A stretch of DNA of 64,000 bases, taken from NCBI GenBank assembly GCA_009744235.1, contig WPHV01000004.1, forward strand, positions 186,001 to 250,000, in the 5' to 3' direction. This document shows positions 17,347-25,737 of this stretch, piece by piece. The stretch comes from Gillisella vitis (GTDB lineage: Bacteria; Pseudomonadota; Alphaproteobacteria; Rhizobiales; Rhizobiaceae). The translations under genes were made by a program, and so were the position numbers. The notes below the pieces were generated by a model that was not told the DNA's origin, ran no database searches, and was given only the letters and a program-made list of their open reading frames with translations. Each line of letters starts with the position of its first letter. Positions within the stretch are counted from its first letter, which is position 1.

Positions 17347-18135
17347 TCATGGATTGAGTTGCTTAGCGCTCTCATTTCCTGCGGATTGAGCCATTACCAT
17401 CGCTGCCCCGACGATACGGCCAGGCTCTCCATTTTGCGTCGAAGACTGAAGCAAGACTGCAAATCCATCACAATCATTGCTGCGCAGGACCTTGGATGGC
17501 AGGGTCAGTTTCAAACTATCGCCATGCCACATGCCAACAGATTGGATGTCGCTGACGCTGTTCCAATAGGTCATGCGCTGACCCTTGTTTTCACCCTTTA
17601 GAACCTCGACATCTTTTCGACGCTTGAAATAGACGACGACCACATCGGCGCGGCCTTGCCCACTCCCGATCGACACCGACAGTGCGTCGCCTTGGATGGC
17701 TGCATCGACCTTGACCGACAGGCCATTGCCACTGGCCCGCAGCCCATCCAGTTTTCCCGAAAGCGTCGTCGCATCGGTGCCCTTCATCTGCATCGTGCCA
17801 TTGACCACAGCCTGGGGCGTATAGACACCGCTCCTACCAAAGCTTCGCGCATAAGCATATTGGCGGGCGGTATTGCCAGGGGACCCGAGCGTATCGGTCC
17901 AACCGCGGTAGTTCCAGTAATCGACATGGTAGGCCAGTGCGATCACGTCAGGCTGTTTGGCGAGCGCTTCAAAAGCACGGTCGGCGGGTGGGCAGGACAC
18001 GCAGCCCTGCGACGTAAAAAGCTCGACAACCCCCTTTGGCAAACGCGCGTCCTCAGCCTTGACGGTTGAGGCCCCTGCCAGGCACATCATCAGGGCCATA
18101 AGGAGGCCTTTTCCAGGGATTGCCGTAACCTTCAT
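17347..18135 (-). CDS. DUF1223 thioredoxin-like exported protein
   Basis: A 262-residue protein with a Sec signal peptide (about 1-27, ending STVKA) and a DUF1223 thioredoxin-like fold. The diagnostic start of the domain is VVELFTSQGCVSCPPADR with a CxxC pair Cys45-Cys48, then ALAYHVDYWNYRGWTDTLGSP and QYAYARSFGRSGVYTPQAVV. It should act in the periplasm as a redox or binding protein; the substrate is unknown. The chosen start ATG 18135 has GGTGG upstream; the frame is open to a TTG at 18165. It lies downstream of acnA but more than 400 bases away, so it probably has its own promoter. Confidence 0.9.
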   Translation of the reverse strand: MKVTAIPGKGLLMALMMCLAGASTVKAEDARLPKGVVELFTSQGCVSCPPADRAFEALAKQPDVIALAYHVDYWNYRGWTDTLGSPGNTARQYAYARSFGRSGVYTPQAVVNGTMQMKGTDATTLSGKLDGLRASGNGLSVKVDAAIQGDALSVSIGSGQGRADVVVVYFKRRKDVEVLKGENKGQRMTYWNSVSDIQSVGMWHGDSLKLTLPSKVLRSNDCDGFAVLLQSSTQNGEPGRIVGAAMVMAQSAGNESAKQLNP

Positions 18136-18484
18136 CGAAACCACCGATACTGCCCCATTTTTCAACCCTCCCCTTTATTCAACTCTTAAAGCCCGGCCAC
18201 AATAGCACGGCATCGCGCCGATGATCGCAGTCCAAGCGTCTAGAGCCGCTAACCCGATGCTGCTCGGTTCCGCCGCCCCTTTGCAGCAAGTCCTTGCAGC
18301 CGGCCCGGCTTACGCTGTCCATACTGCATGAACATGTCAAAGCAGTTTAAACCGGTCACATGAACCTGGTCTTAAGCATCGCCACACCGCTGATCTGTCT
18401 GCTCATGGATTGAGAGGATAAACAGGACCTACTTCAACACCAAGTCACGTTGGGGTGAGAGCAACCTTGAAGCGAAGAGAAAAC
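18136..18484. other. Intergenic region DUF1223 / acnA
   Basis: About 350 bases with no supported gene, tRNA or RNA motif. It must include the promoter of the DUF1223 gene. The acnA terminator begins at its right edge. Confidence 0.5.
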
Positions 18485-18514
18485 AAAAAAGCCGCCGGCA
18501 TTTGCGCCGGCGGC
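18485..18514 (-). terminator. Rho-independent terminator of acnA
   Basis: Perfect nine-base stem GCCGCCGGC / GCCGGCGGC (18491-18514) followed on the minus strand by six T, 27 bases after the acnA stop. Confidence 0.92.
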
Positions 18515-18541
18515 TGTTATTTTCAATAGGAATCGACCGGA

Positions 18542-21235
18542 TTAAGCGGCCAGATCGCGCAGAACGGTCTGCAAGATGCCACCGTTGTTCACGTAGGTCA
18601 CTTCGTCAAGCGTATCGATGCGGCAGATCAGCGGCAGATCCTTCACTGTGCCATCGGCATAGGTGATCTTGGCGATCTTCTTCTCGCGTGGCTTGATCTC
18701 GCCTTCGAGGCCTTCGATCGTCACGGTTTCGTCGCCCTTCAGGTTGAGGCTGGCCCAAGTGGTGCCGTCCTCGAAGCAGAAAGGTACGATACCCATGCCG
18801 ACCAGGTTGGAGCGGTGGATACGCTCGAACGACTGGGCGATCACGGCGCGCACGCCGAGCAGGTTGGTGCCCTTGGCAGCCCAGTCACGCGAGGAACCGT
18901 TGCCGTATTCGACGCCTGCAAAGATCACCAGCGGAACGCCCTCGGCCTTGTACTGCATGGCCGCATCGTAAATCGACATCTCTTCCTTGGACGGATAATG
19001 GATGGTGTAGCCACCTTCCTTGCCGTTCGGGCCGAGCATGTGGTTACGGATGCGGATATTGGCGAAGGTACCGCGCATCATCACTTCGTGATTGCCGCGA
19101 CGGGTGCCGTACTGGTTGAAGTCCGCCACGCCAACGCCATGGTCCAGCAGATAGGCGCCAGCCGGCGACGCCGCCTTGATGGAGCCAGCCGGCGAGATAT
19201 GGTCGGTGGTGATCTTGTCGCCAAACAGACCAAGGACGCGCGCATTGGTGATGTTCTTGAGACCAGAGCCGCTCTTGCCCATACCCACGAAGTAAGGCGG
19301 GTTCTGCACATAGGTCGAGTTGTCGTCCCAGGCATAGGTCTGGCCAGCAGGGATCTGCACGGCCTGCCAGTTTTCATCACCCTTGAACACGTCCGCATAC
19401 TTGCTTTCATACAGCTCGCGCGTGACGTATTTCAGGATGAATTCCTGGATTTCCTTGGAGGTCGGCCAGATATCCCGAAGGAACACGGGATTGCCGTCCT
19501 GATCTTCGCCCAGAGGCTCGGTGGTCAGGTCCTTCTGAACCGAACCGGCCAGCGCGTAAGCAACAACCAGCGGCGGAGATGCCAGATAGTTGGCCTGAAC
19601 GTCCGGCGAGATACGGCCTTCAAAGTTACGGTTGCCCGACAATACGCCAGCGGTGATCAGGCCCTTGTCGTTGATGGTCTTGGAGATCGGCGCTGGCAGC
19701 GGGCCAGAGTTACCGATGCAAGTGGTGCAGCCGAAACCAACGAGGTTGAAGCCGAGTGCATCCAGAGAAACCTGCAAGCCGGACTTGGACAGGTATTCGC
19801 CAACAACTTGGCTTCCCGGTGCCAGCGAGGTCTTGACCCAAGGCTTGGACTTCAGACCCTTGGCAACAGCATTGCGGGCCAGCAGGCCAGCGGCAATCAA
19901 CACGCTCGGGTTGGAGGTGTTGGTGCAGGAGGTGATGGCGGCAATCGCCACATCGCCATGGCCGAGGTCGAAGTCGGTGCCTTCAACCGCGTAACGGTTA
20001 GTCAGCTGGCCGGGCTTCTTGTAATCGCCTTCCAGAGCGGTTGCGAAGTTTGGTGCAATGGTTTCCAGCGCCAAACGGCCTTCCGGACGCTTTGGACCGG
20101 CCATGGACGGCACAACATCGCTGAGTTCGAGTTCAAGCGTGTCGGTGAAGACCAGATCCGAGCCGTCGCCATCGCGCCACATGCCCTGCGCCTTGGAATA
20201 GGCTTCGACCAGTGCAATCCGGTCCTTGGTGCGGCCAGACATGGTGAGGTAGTTGATGGTTTCGCCATCGACCGGGAAGAAGCCGCAGGTCGCGCCATAT
20301 TCCGGACCCATATTGCCGATGGTGGCACGGTCGGCCAGCGACATAGAATCCAGGCCGGGGCCATAGAATTCAACGAACTTGGAGACAACGCCCTTCTTGC
20401 GCAGCATCTGCACGACAGTCAGCACGAGGTCGGTGGCGGTGACGCCTTCCTTGACCTTGCCAGTCAGCTTGAAGCCGATGACTTCAGGCAGAAGCATGGA
20501 AACCGGCTGGCCAAGCATGGCCGCTTCAGCTTCGATACCGCCCACGCCCCAGCCCAGAACGCCCAGACCATTGATCATGGTCGTGTGGCTGTCGGTGCCA
20601 ACGCAGGTATCGGGATAAGCGGTGGTTTCGCCGTCTTCGTCCTTGGTCCAGACGGTCTGGCCGAGATATTCGAGATTGACCTGGTGACAGATGCCGGTAC
20701 CAGGAGGAACAACGCGGAAATTCTTGAACGCCTGCTGGCCCCACTTGAGGAAGCGGTAACGCTCGCCGTTGCGCTCATATTCCAACTCAACGTTGCGGGC
20801 GAAAGCGGTTGGCGTGCCGAACTCATCGACGATGACCGAGTGGTCGATGACGAGGTCAACGGGAACCAGCGGGTTGATCTTTTCCGGATCGCCGCCCAGC
20901 GACACCATGGCATCGCGCATGGCAGCCAGATCGACCACGGCGGGAACGCCGGTGAAGTCCTGCATCAGCACGCGGGCCGGACGATAGGCGATTTCGTTTT
21001 CAGCCGTACCCTTGTCAACCAGCCAGGCGGCGACGTTTTCAATGTCGGCCTTGGTGACGGAGCGGCCGTCTTCGTTGCGCAGCAGGTTTTCCAGCAGCAC
21101 CTTCATGGAATAGGGCAGCTTGGAAACGCCGGTCAGGCCATTGGCCTCGGCCTTGGGGATACTGTAATAGACATAATCCTTGCCATCGACGGAAAGCGTC
21201 GACCGGCAATTGAAACTGTCAAGCGATTTGGACAC
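18542..21235 (-). CDS. acnA: Aconitate hydratase A
   Basis: AcnA interconverts citrate and isocitrate through cis-aconitate in the TCA cycle, using a [4Fe-4S] cluster. The 897-residue protein has the three cluster cysteines in TSCTNTSNPSV and GFGCTTCIGNSGPL, the substrate-binding VGTDSHTTMINGLGVLGWGVGG, and the C-terminal swivel domain with GVEYGNGSSRDWAAKGT. It is the monomeric IRP-like type, which in other species can bind mRNA when the cluster is lost. The GTG at 21235 (SKSLDSFNCRSTL) is chosen because rhizobial AcnA starts here; the frame is open to a TTG at 21268. Divergent from ccmA and alone on its transcript. Confidence 0.97.
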   Translation of the reverse strand: MSKSLDSFNCRSTLSVDGKDYVYYSIPKAEANGLTGVSKLPYSMKVLLENLLRNEDGRSVTKADIENVAAWLVDKGTAENEIAYRPARVLMQDFTGVPAVVDLAAMRDAMVSLGGDPEKINPLVPVDLVIDHSVIVDEFGTPTAFARNVELEYERNGERYRFLKWGQQAFKNFRVVPPGTGICHQVNLEYLGQTVWTKDEDGETTAYPDTCVGTDSHTTMINGLGVLGWGVGGIEAEAAMLGQPVSMLLPEVIGFKLTGKVKEGVTATDLVLTVVQMLRKKGVVSKFVEFYGPGLDSMSLADRATIGNMGPEYGATCGFFPVDGETINYLTMSGRTKDRIALVEAYSKAQGMWRDGDGSDLVFTDTLELELSDVVPSMAGPKRPEGRLALETIAPNFATALEGDYKKPGQLTNRYAVEGTDFDLGHGDVAIAAITSCTNTSNPSVLIAAGLLARNAVAKGLKSKPWVKTSLAPGSQVVGEYLSKSGLQVSLDALGFNLVGFGCTTCIGNSGPLPAPISKTINDKGLITAGVLSGNRNFEGRISPDVQANYLASPPLVVAYALAGSVQKDLTTEPLGEDQDGNPVFLRDIWPTSKEIQEFILKYVTRELYESKYADVFKGDENWQAVQIPAGQTYAWDDNSTYVQNPPYFVGMGKSGSGLKNITNARVLGLFGDKITTDHISPAGSIKAASPAGAYLLDHGVGVADFNQYGTRRGNHEVMMRGTFANIRIRNHMLGPNGKEGGYTIHYPSKEEMSIYDAAMQYKAEGVPLVIFAGVEYGNGSSRDWAAKGTNLLGVRAVIAQSFERIHRSNLVGMGIVPFCFEDGTTWASLNLKGDETVTIEGLEGEIKPREKKIAKITYADGTVKDLPLICRIDTLDEVTYVNNGGILQTVLRDLAA

Positions 21236-21486
21236 GGATAGAACCCCGCTGATACTGATAGCCAACACATACGTGCGGACGCCTATGCACTACATGCACA
21301 TCAGGATGCGGGTGCGACCATTTCCGCTGTCCGCCCGTGAAAATCGCTTTACGCAACATTCAAGTTCGGCGCTAGGATGATGGACACGCCGGTCGCTGGC
21401 GTGGTTGCAGGTCTTATAGAGAATTTCCAAGAACTGTTCCAGAGTGTAGAAGGCCAAATGGCACAATTTTTTAAAGGCGATAAGCT

Positions 21487-22152
21487 TTGCTAAACAAAGG
21501 GGAAATCACCCGGCTAAATGCCCTGGAACTGGCGGCGAAACGCGGCGAGGATCTGTTGTTTCGCAACGTCTCCTTCACGCTGCAAAGCGGCGAAGCGCTG
21601 GTCCTGACCGGTCGCAACGGATCGGGAAAATCCACCCTGTTGCGGGTCATCGCTGGCTTCATCCGGCCAGAGCGCGGCTCTGTCCTGTTCGAATCACCCG
21701 GCACCGAGCCACGACCACCCCGCGAGGTCAGCCATTACCTCGGCCATCGCAACGGCATGAAGGCGGAACTGACGGTGGCCGAAAATCTGGAGTTCTGGAA
21801 AGCATTTCTCGGACAGGCCCAAGGCGGTGCGGGCATCTCCATTGAAGAGGCTGCCGATCAGGTTGGCCTGGGCGGCATCACCCACCTGCCCTATGGCTAT
21901 CTTTCTGCCGGGCAGCAGCGGCGCTTTGCCATGGCCCGGCTGCTGGTGTCCTACCGCCCGATCTGGATTCTCGATGAGCCGACGGCGGCATTGGATGTCA
22001 AAGCCGATGAGATGTTTTCAAGCCTGATTCGCGCCCATCTGGCCCAAGGCGGCATGGTACTGGCCGCCACCCACCAGCCCCTGGGGTTGGACAGCCCGAA
22101 TCTGTTGGAAATGAAGGGCTTCGACTACGCCGATCTGGAGGATGCGGCGTGA
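21487..22152 (+). CDS. ccmA: Heme exporter ATP-binding protein CcmA
   Basis: CcmA is the ATPase of the CcmABCD complex that releases holo-CcmE with heme during cytochrome c maturation. The 221-residue protein shows Walker A GRNGSGKST (42-50), HYLGHRNGMKAELTVAENL, the signature LSAGQQRRFAMARLL and Walker B IWILDEPTAALD. LSAGQ with RRxxxAR is typical of CcmA among ABC proteins. The start appears to be a TTG at 21487 with AAAGG 10 bases upstream; no in-frame ATG fits. It opens the operon ccmA-ccmB-ccmC-ccmD-ccmG, all overlapping or closely spaced. ccmE, F and H are not in the window. Confidence 0.95.
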   Translation: MLNKGEITRLNALELAAKRGEDLLFRNVSFTLQSGEALVLTGRNGSGKSTLLRVIAGFIRPERGSVLFESPGTEPRPPREVSHYLGHRNGMKAELTVAENLEFWKAFLGQAQGGAGISIEEAADQVGLGGITHLPYGYLSAGQQRRFAMARLLVSYRPIWILDEPTAALDVKADEMFSSLIRAHLAQGGMVLAATHQPLGLDSPNLLEMKGFDYADLEDAA

Positions 22153-22808
22153 TCGCTCTTTTCCTGCGCGACTTGAAACTGTCGGTCAGGGCGGGCGGCG
22201 GCGCGCTGATCGGCGTGCTGTTTTTCCTGACCGTGGTTGCCGTCATTCCCTTTGGCGTCGGGCCGGATATGAACCTGCTGGCCCGCATCGGCCCGGCCAT
22301 TGTCTGGATCGGCGCGCTGCTGTCGGCGCTGCTCGGCCTCGACCGGTTGTTTCAGGCCGACCGGGATGATGGCTCGCTGGATCTGCTGCTGATGCAGGAC
22401 ACCCCGCTGGTGCTGACCGTCTTCGTCAAATGCCTGGCCCATTGGACGGCGACCAGTCTGCCGCTGGTGATCGCGTCGCCGCTGCTCGGCCTTTTCATGA
22501 ATATGAGCGAAATGGCCATCGGGGCGGTGATGCTGACGCTACTGGTTGGCTCTCCCGCCCTCACCTTCATCGGCGCTGCCGGGGCAGCCGTCGCCGTGGC
22601 CCTGCCGCGTGGTGGGCTGCTGGTGTCGATCCTGGTTCTGCCACTGGCCATTCCGGTGCTGATTTTCGGTGTCAGCGCCTCCTATGCTGCCGTGGAAGAC
22701 CCGGCGCCTTTCCTGCCGCCCTTTCTGTTTCTATCGGCACTGACGTTATTCTTCGCAGTCATCGGGCCATCGGCAGCCGCGTTGGCGCTTAGAAACACAG
22801 CGGATTGA
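22149..22808 (+). CDS. ccmB: Heme exporter protein CcmB
   Basis: CcmB is the membrane partner of CcmA. The 219-residue protein has six hydrophobic segments; IALFLRDLKLSVRAGGG at the start, GLDRLFQADRDDGSLDLLL between helices 2 and 3, and LLVSILVLPLAIPVLIFG near helix 5 are standard blocks. The GTG at 22149 overlaps the ccmA stop as GTGA. Works in the inner membrane with CcmA, C and D to free heme-loaded CcmE. Confidence 0.96.
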   Translation: MIALFLRDLKLSVRAGGGALIGVLFFLTVVAVIPFGVGPDMNLLARIGPAIVWIGALLSALLGLDRLFQADRDDGSLDLLLMQDTPLVLTVFVKCLAHWTATSLPLVIASPLLGLFMNMSEMAIGAVMLTLLVGSPALTFIGAAGAAVAVALPRGGLLVSILVLPLAIPVLIFGVSASYAAVEDPAPFLPPFLFLSALTLFFAVIGPSAAALALRNTAD

Positions 22809-22876
22809 TCGTTCTTGACCATCTTCAATTGATTGCGATCAATTGCAGCAACACCATCCTCAGGGTAGAAAGCAGC

Positions 22877-23659
22877 ATGACCGACAACAGCCTTGCTTCG
22901 ACCAAGCTTACTGCCCGATTAAACGCGCTGGCCAACCCCACCCGGTTTCTGGCGCTGGTGGCGCGTGTTCTGCCGTGGATGACGGCAATAACCATTATTC
23001 TGCTGGCCGTCGGCCTGACGCTCGCCTTCACCACCGAGGGCGATTACCAGCAGGGCGACACGGTGCGGATCATGTATATCCACGTGCCCGCCGCCTGGTT
23101 GGCGATGATGTGCTATTCGGTGATGGCGATCTCCGCCATCGGCACGCTGGTCTGGCGTCATCCGCTGGCCGATGTCAGCCATCGGGCCGCAGCCCCGCTG
23201 GGAGCGGCCTTTACCTTCATCGCGCTGGTCACCGGCTCGCTCTGGGGTCGGCCCATGTGGGGAACATGGTGGGCCTGGGGCGATGCCCGACTGACTTCGG
23301 TGTTCATTCTGTTCCTGATGTATCTGGGCCTGATCGCCCTCAACCGGGCCATGGACGATCCGTCAAAATCGGCGCGGATCAGTTCGGTGCTGATCCTGGT
23401 CGGCTTCGTCAATATTCCGATCATCAAGTTTTCCGTGGAATGGTGGAATACGCTGCACCAGCCTGCCAGCATCATGAAGCTTGGCGGCCCAAGCGTCGAT
23501 CCGGAGTTTCTGCGGCCACTGCTGATCATGGCCGTGGCCTTCACGCTGCTGTTCTTCACCCTGCATCTGATGGCGATGCGCAACGAGATCTGGCGGCGGC
23601 GAATCATGGCCCAGCGTCGGCTTGCCGCCCGGGTCGCCTCGCAGGAGAGTGCATCATGA
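22877..23659 (+). CDS. ccmC: Heme exporter protein CcmC
   Basis: CcmC loads heme onto CcmE at the outer face of the inner membrane. The 260-residue protein has six membrane helices and the tryptophan-rich heme-handling WWD motif GRPMWGTWWAWGDARLTS near residues 134-151, flanked by the conserved histidines in IHVPAAW (helix 1-2 loop) and WWNTLHQPASIM. The ATG at 22877 is preferred over a TTG at 22805 that overlaps the ccmB stop, because the first 24 residues of the longer form are not conserved. The gap to ccmB is 68 bases. The stop overlaps ccmD. Confidence 0.96.
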   Translation: MTDNSLASTKLTARLNALANPTRFLALVARVLPWMTAITIILLAVGLTLAFTTEGDYQQGDTVRIMYIHVPAAWLAMMCYSVMAISAIGTLVWRHPLADVSHRAAAPLGAAFTFIALVTGSLWGRPMWGTWWAWGDARLTSVFILFLMYLGLIALNRAMDDPSKSARISSVLILVGFVNIPIIKFSVEWWNTLHQPASIMKLGGPSVDPEFLRPLLIMAVAFTLLFFTLHLMAMRNEIWRRRIMAQRRLAARVASQESAS

Positions 23660-23826
23660 AATATGCCTTCTATATTGGCACCGCCTACGGGCTGACCGCT
23701 GCTGCCATCCTGTTTATGGTCGTCTGGATCTGGCTGGAAGGCCGCGCCCGTCAGAAAGAGCTGAAGGCGCTGGAGGCGGCAGGCATCCGCCGCCGCTCCG
23801 ACACATCGACAGAAAAGGCGCTCTGA
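23656..23826 (+). CDS. ccmD: Heme exporter protein CcmD
   Basis: A 56-residue single-pass membrane protein that stabilises CcmC-CcmE and helps the ABC complex release holo-CcmE. The pattern is typical: short N-terminus with YAFYIGTAYGLTA, one hydrophobic helix, then a basic tail with RARQKELKALEAAGIRRR, the L-K-x-L-E-A-x-G-I-R-R-R motif being diagnostic for CcmD. ATG at 23656 overlaps the ccmC stop (ATGA), and its own stop overlaps the ccmG start (TGATG). Confidence 0.95.
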   Translation: MKYAFYIGTAYGLTAAAILFMVVWIWLEGRARQKELKALEAAGIRRRSDTSTEKAL

Positions 23827-24452
23827 TGGCTGAGAACAGGCTGGAAACCGCTGAAAAGCGCGGGTTCTCCCGTTACCTGCTGGCGGCCATTCCGCTTGCG
23901 GTTTTTGCGGTGATCGCGGGAACAGCGGGCAAGATGCTCTATGATCAGGATTTCAACGGCAAGAATGTCAGCGATATTCCCTCCGCACTGATCGGCACCA
24001 AGGCGCCCACCTTGAACCTGCCACCGCTGGAGGGCTCCAACCTTCCGGCGCTGACCTCTTCCGCCATCACGGGCAAGCTGACGCTGGTCAATGTGTTTGC
24101 CTCCTGGTGTGTCCCCTGCCGGGACGAGCATCCATTGCTGAAACAGTTGAGCAATGACCCCCGCATCCAGATCGTCGCCATCAACTACAAGGACAAGAGC
24201 GACAACGCGCTGAGGTTTTTGGGCGAACTTGGCAATCCCTATAAGGCCATCGGCATCGACCCGAACGGCAAGGCGGCAATTGACTGGGGCGTCTACGGCA
24301 TCCCGGAAAGCTATCTCGTCGCGCCGGATGGCACGATTGTTTACAAGCGGGTCGGGCCTTTCGATGCGCAGTCGATAGAAAAGGGTCTTTACCCGGCTAT
24401 TGACAGGGCGCTTGCCGTCAAAGCCATTACAGAGCCGCCTGCCAGGCCTTGA
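23826..24452 (+). CDS. ccmG: Thiol:disulfide interchange protein CcmG (DsbE)
   Basis: CcmG is a membrane-anchored periplasmic thioredoxin that keeps apocytochrome c CxxCH cysteines reduced for heme ligation. The 208-residue protein has an N-terminal anchor (about 15-35), then a thioredoxin fold with active site WCVPC at 94-98, [19 protein letters not shown] (the CcmG-specific insert) and the cis-proline loop in [11 protein letters not shown]. Its start overlaps the ccmD stop by one base. The 3' end overlaps the end of the convergent DUF2585 gene by 26 bases. Confidence 0.96.
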   Translation: MAENRLETAEKRGFSRYLLAAIPLAVFAVIAGTAGKMLYDQDFNGKNVSDIPSALIGTKAPTLNLPPLEGSNLPALTSSAITGKLTLVNVFASWCVPCRDEHPLLKQLSNDPRIQIVAINYKDKSDNALRFLGELGNPYKAIGIDPNGKAAIDWGVYGIPESYLVAPDGTIVYKRVGPFDAQSIEKGLYPAIDRALAVKAITEPPARP

Positions 24453-25017
24453 TCGCATCCACCGGCCAGACCAGCATGATGACATTGAGCGTTAGATTGT
24501 CGCGGATCAGATACCCCGTCAGCAACTCGAAAAACACGGCAACGACAATCGTCAGCCACACCGGCACACGGGCCGCAAACAGGAAGCCGAGAGCCATGAA
24601 AACGGTATCCATCGCCGAATTCAGGATGCTGTCACCTTCATAGCCTACCGCCATGGTGGCGGCGCGGTAACGGTTGATGATGATGGGCGAATTTTCCAAT
24701 AATTCCCAACCGGCCTCGATCAGGGTGGCCAGTGTCAGCCGCTGACCGAACGACCCGCGCCGCAGCACCAGCCAGCCGAGACCGTAAAACAGGAATCCGT
24801 GGATGATATGCGAGGGCGTGTACCAGTCCGCCAGGTGTTGGGAATTGCCCGGCGTATTCACGCCCGCCTCGAACAATTTCACATATCCGCAGGAGCAGAT
24901 CCAGATCCGGCCCATAAAATGCTCGGCCAAGATCTGCACGGCCAGAATGATGACGGGAACCACCAGCCAGAACGAGGCGGGGTGATGGGTTTTCGGCGCT
25001 CCCGCCACAGCCGTCAC
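24427..25017 (-). CDS. DUF2585 family membrane protein
   Basis: A 196-residue multi-pass membrane protein (about five helices) of DUF2585/UPF0314, known mainly in alphaproteobacteria. Conserved blocks are [35 protein letters not shown] and [18 protein letters not shown]. The cysteine pair in CSCG and histidines in SHIIHG might bind metal, but the function is unknown. Start is a GTG at 25017 that overlaps the stop of yciB (GTGA), so the two are translationally coupled. The last 26 bases overlap ccmG on the other strand. Confidence 0.92.
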   Translation of the reverse strand: MTAVAGAPKTHHPASFWLVVPVIILAVQILAEHFMGRIWICSCGYVKLFEAGVNTPGNSQHLADWYTPSHIIHGFLFYGLGWLVLRRGSFGQRLTLATLIEAGWELLENSPIIINRYRAATMAVGYEGDSILNSAMDTVFMALGFLFAARVPVWLTIVVAVFFELLTGYLIRDNLTLNVIMLVWPVDAIKAWQAAL

Positions 25018-25664
25018 TTGCCGCCCTCTTCCGCCTTGTTTTCAAGGGAATGGCGCATGATCAGCGGCATCTGCGCCAGCGTGAACAGAATGGTGATCGG
25101 CATCGTGCCCCAGACCTTGAAATTCACCCAGACAGCATTGGTGAAATTACGCCAAACCACCTCGTTCAACACCGACAGGAACAGGAAGAAAATACCCCAG
25201 CGCAGCGTCAGTTTACGCCAGCCCTCGTCATCGAGCTGAAAGGCGGCGTTGAAGACATAGCCGAGCAAGGATTTCCCGAACAGCAATCCGCCAAGCAGCA
25301 CCAGGCCGAACAGTGCATTGACGATGGTCGGCTTCATCTTGATGAATGTGTCGTCCTGGAGCCAGATTGACAGCGAGCCGAAGACCAGCACCACCACGCC
25401 GGACACAAAAGGCATGATCGGCAAGTGCTTGAAGACGATCTTGGACACGACAAGCGCCAGCACGGTGGCGACCATGAACAGCGCTGTCGCAATCAACAGC
25501 GGTCCGCCGATGGCGGTCAGAGCCGGAAAATGCGCCGCCAGCCATTCGCCGCGCAGATTGCCGAAGAAGAACACCAGCAGAGGGCCAAGCTCCAAGGCCA
25601 GCTTCAGCAAGGGGTGATGCTGTTCTGCCGCACTCGGTTGCTGGCCTGCGTTTCCTGCTGTCAT
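25014..25664 (-). CDS. yciB: Septation protein A (YciB/IspZ family)
   Basis: A 216-residue inner-membrane protein with five or six helices. The family blocks [13 protein letters not shown] near the start, [24 protein letters not shown] in the middle and [20 protein letters not shown] near the end are all present. In E. coli YciB interacts with division and elongasome proteins and affects envelope synthesis; Shigella ispZ mutants have septation defects. Start ATG 25664 has GGA 5 bases upstream. It is coupled to the DUF2585 gene and lies downstream of ftsY on the same strand, which is the usual rhizobial order. Confidence 0.94.
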   Translation of the reverse strand: MTAGNAGQQPSAAEQHHPLLKLALELGPLLVFFFGNLRGEWLAAHFPALTAIGGPLLIATALFMVATVLALVVSKIVFKHLPIMPFVSGVVVLVFGSLSIWLQDDTFIKMKPTIVNALFGLVLLGGLLFGKSLLGYVFNAAFQLDDEGWRKLTLRWGIFFLFLSVLNEVVWRNFTNAVWVNFKVWGTMPITILFTLAQMPLIMRHSLENKAEEGGK

Positions 25665-25737
25665 GGTATCCTGCTTTGCTCTTTGGGCTCAATACGGTGA
25701 TTAACGTGAAATTGCGTCGAATTTAAAGGTGGGTGCT

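Noticed and set aside
18815..21241. Very long open frame on the plus strand opposite acnA
   Set aside because: It is the mirror of acnA caused by strong codon bias; the protein is rich in H, R and G without domains and has no ribosome site.
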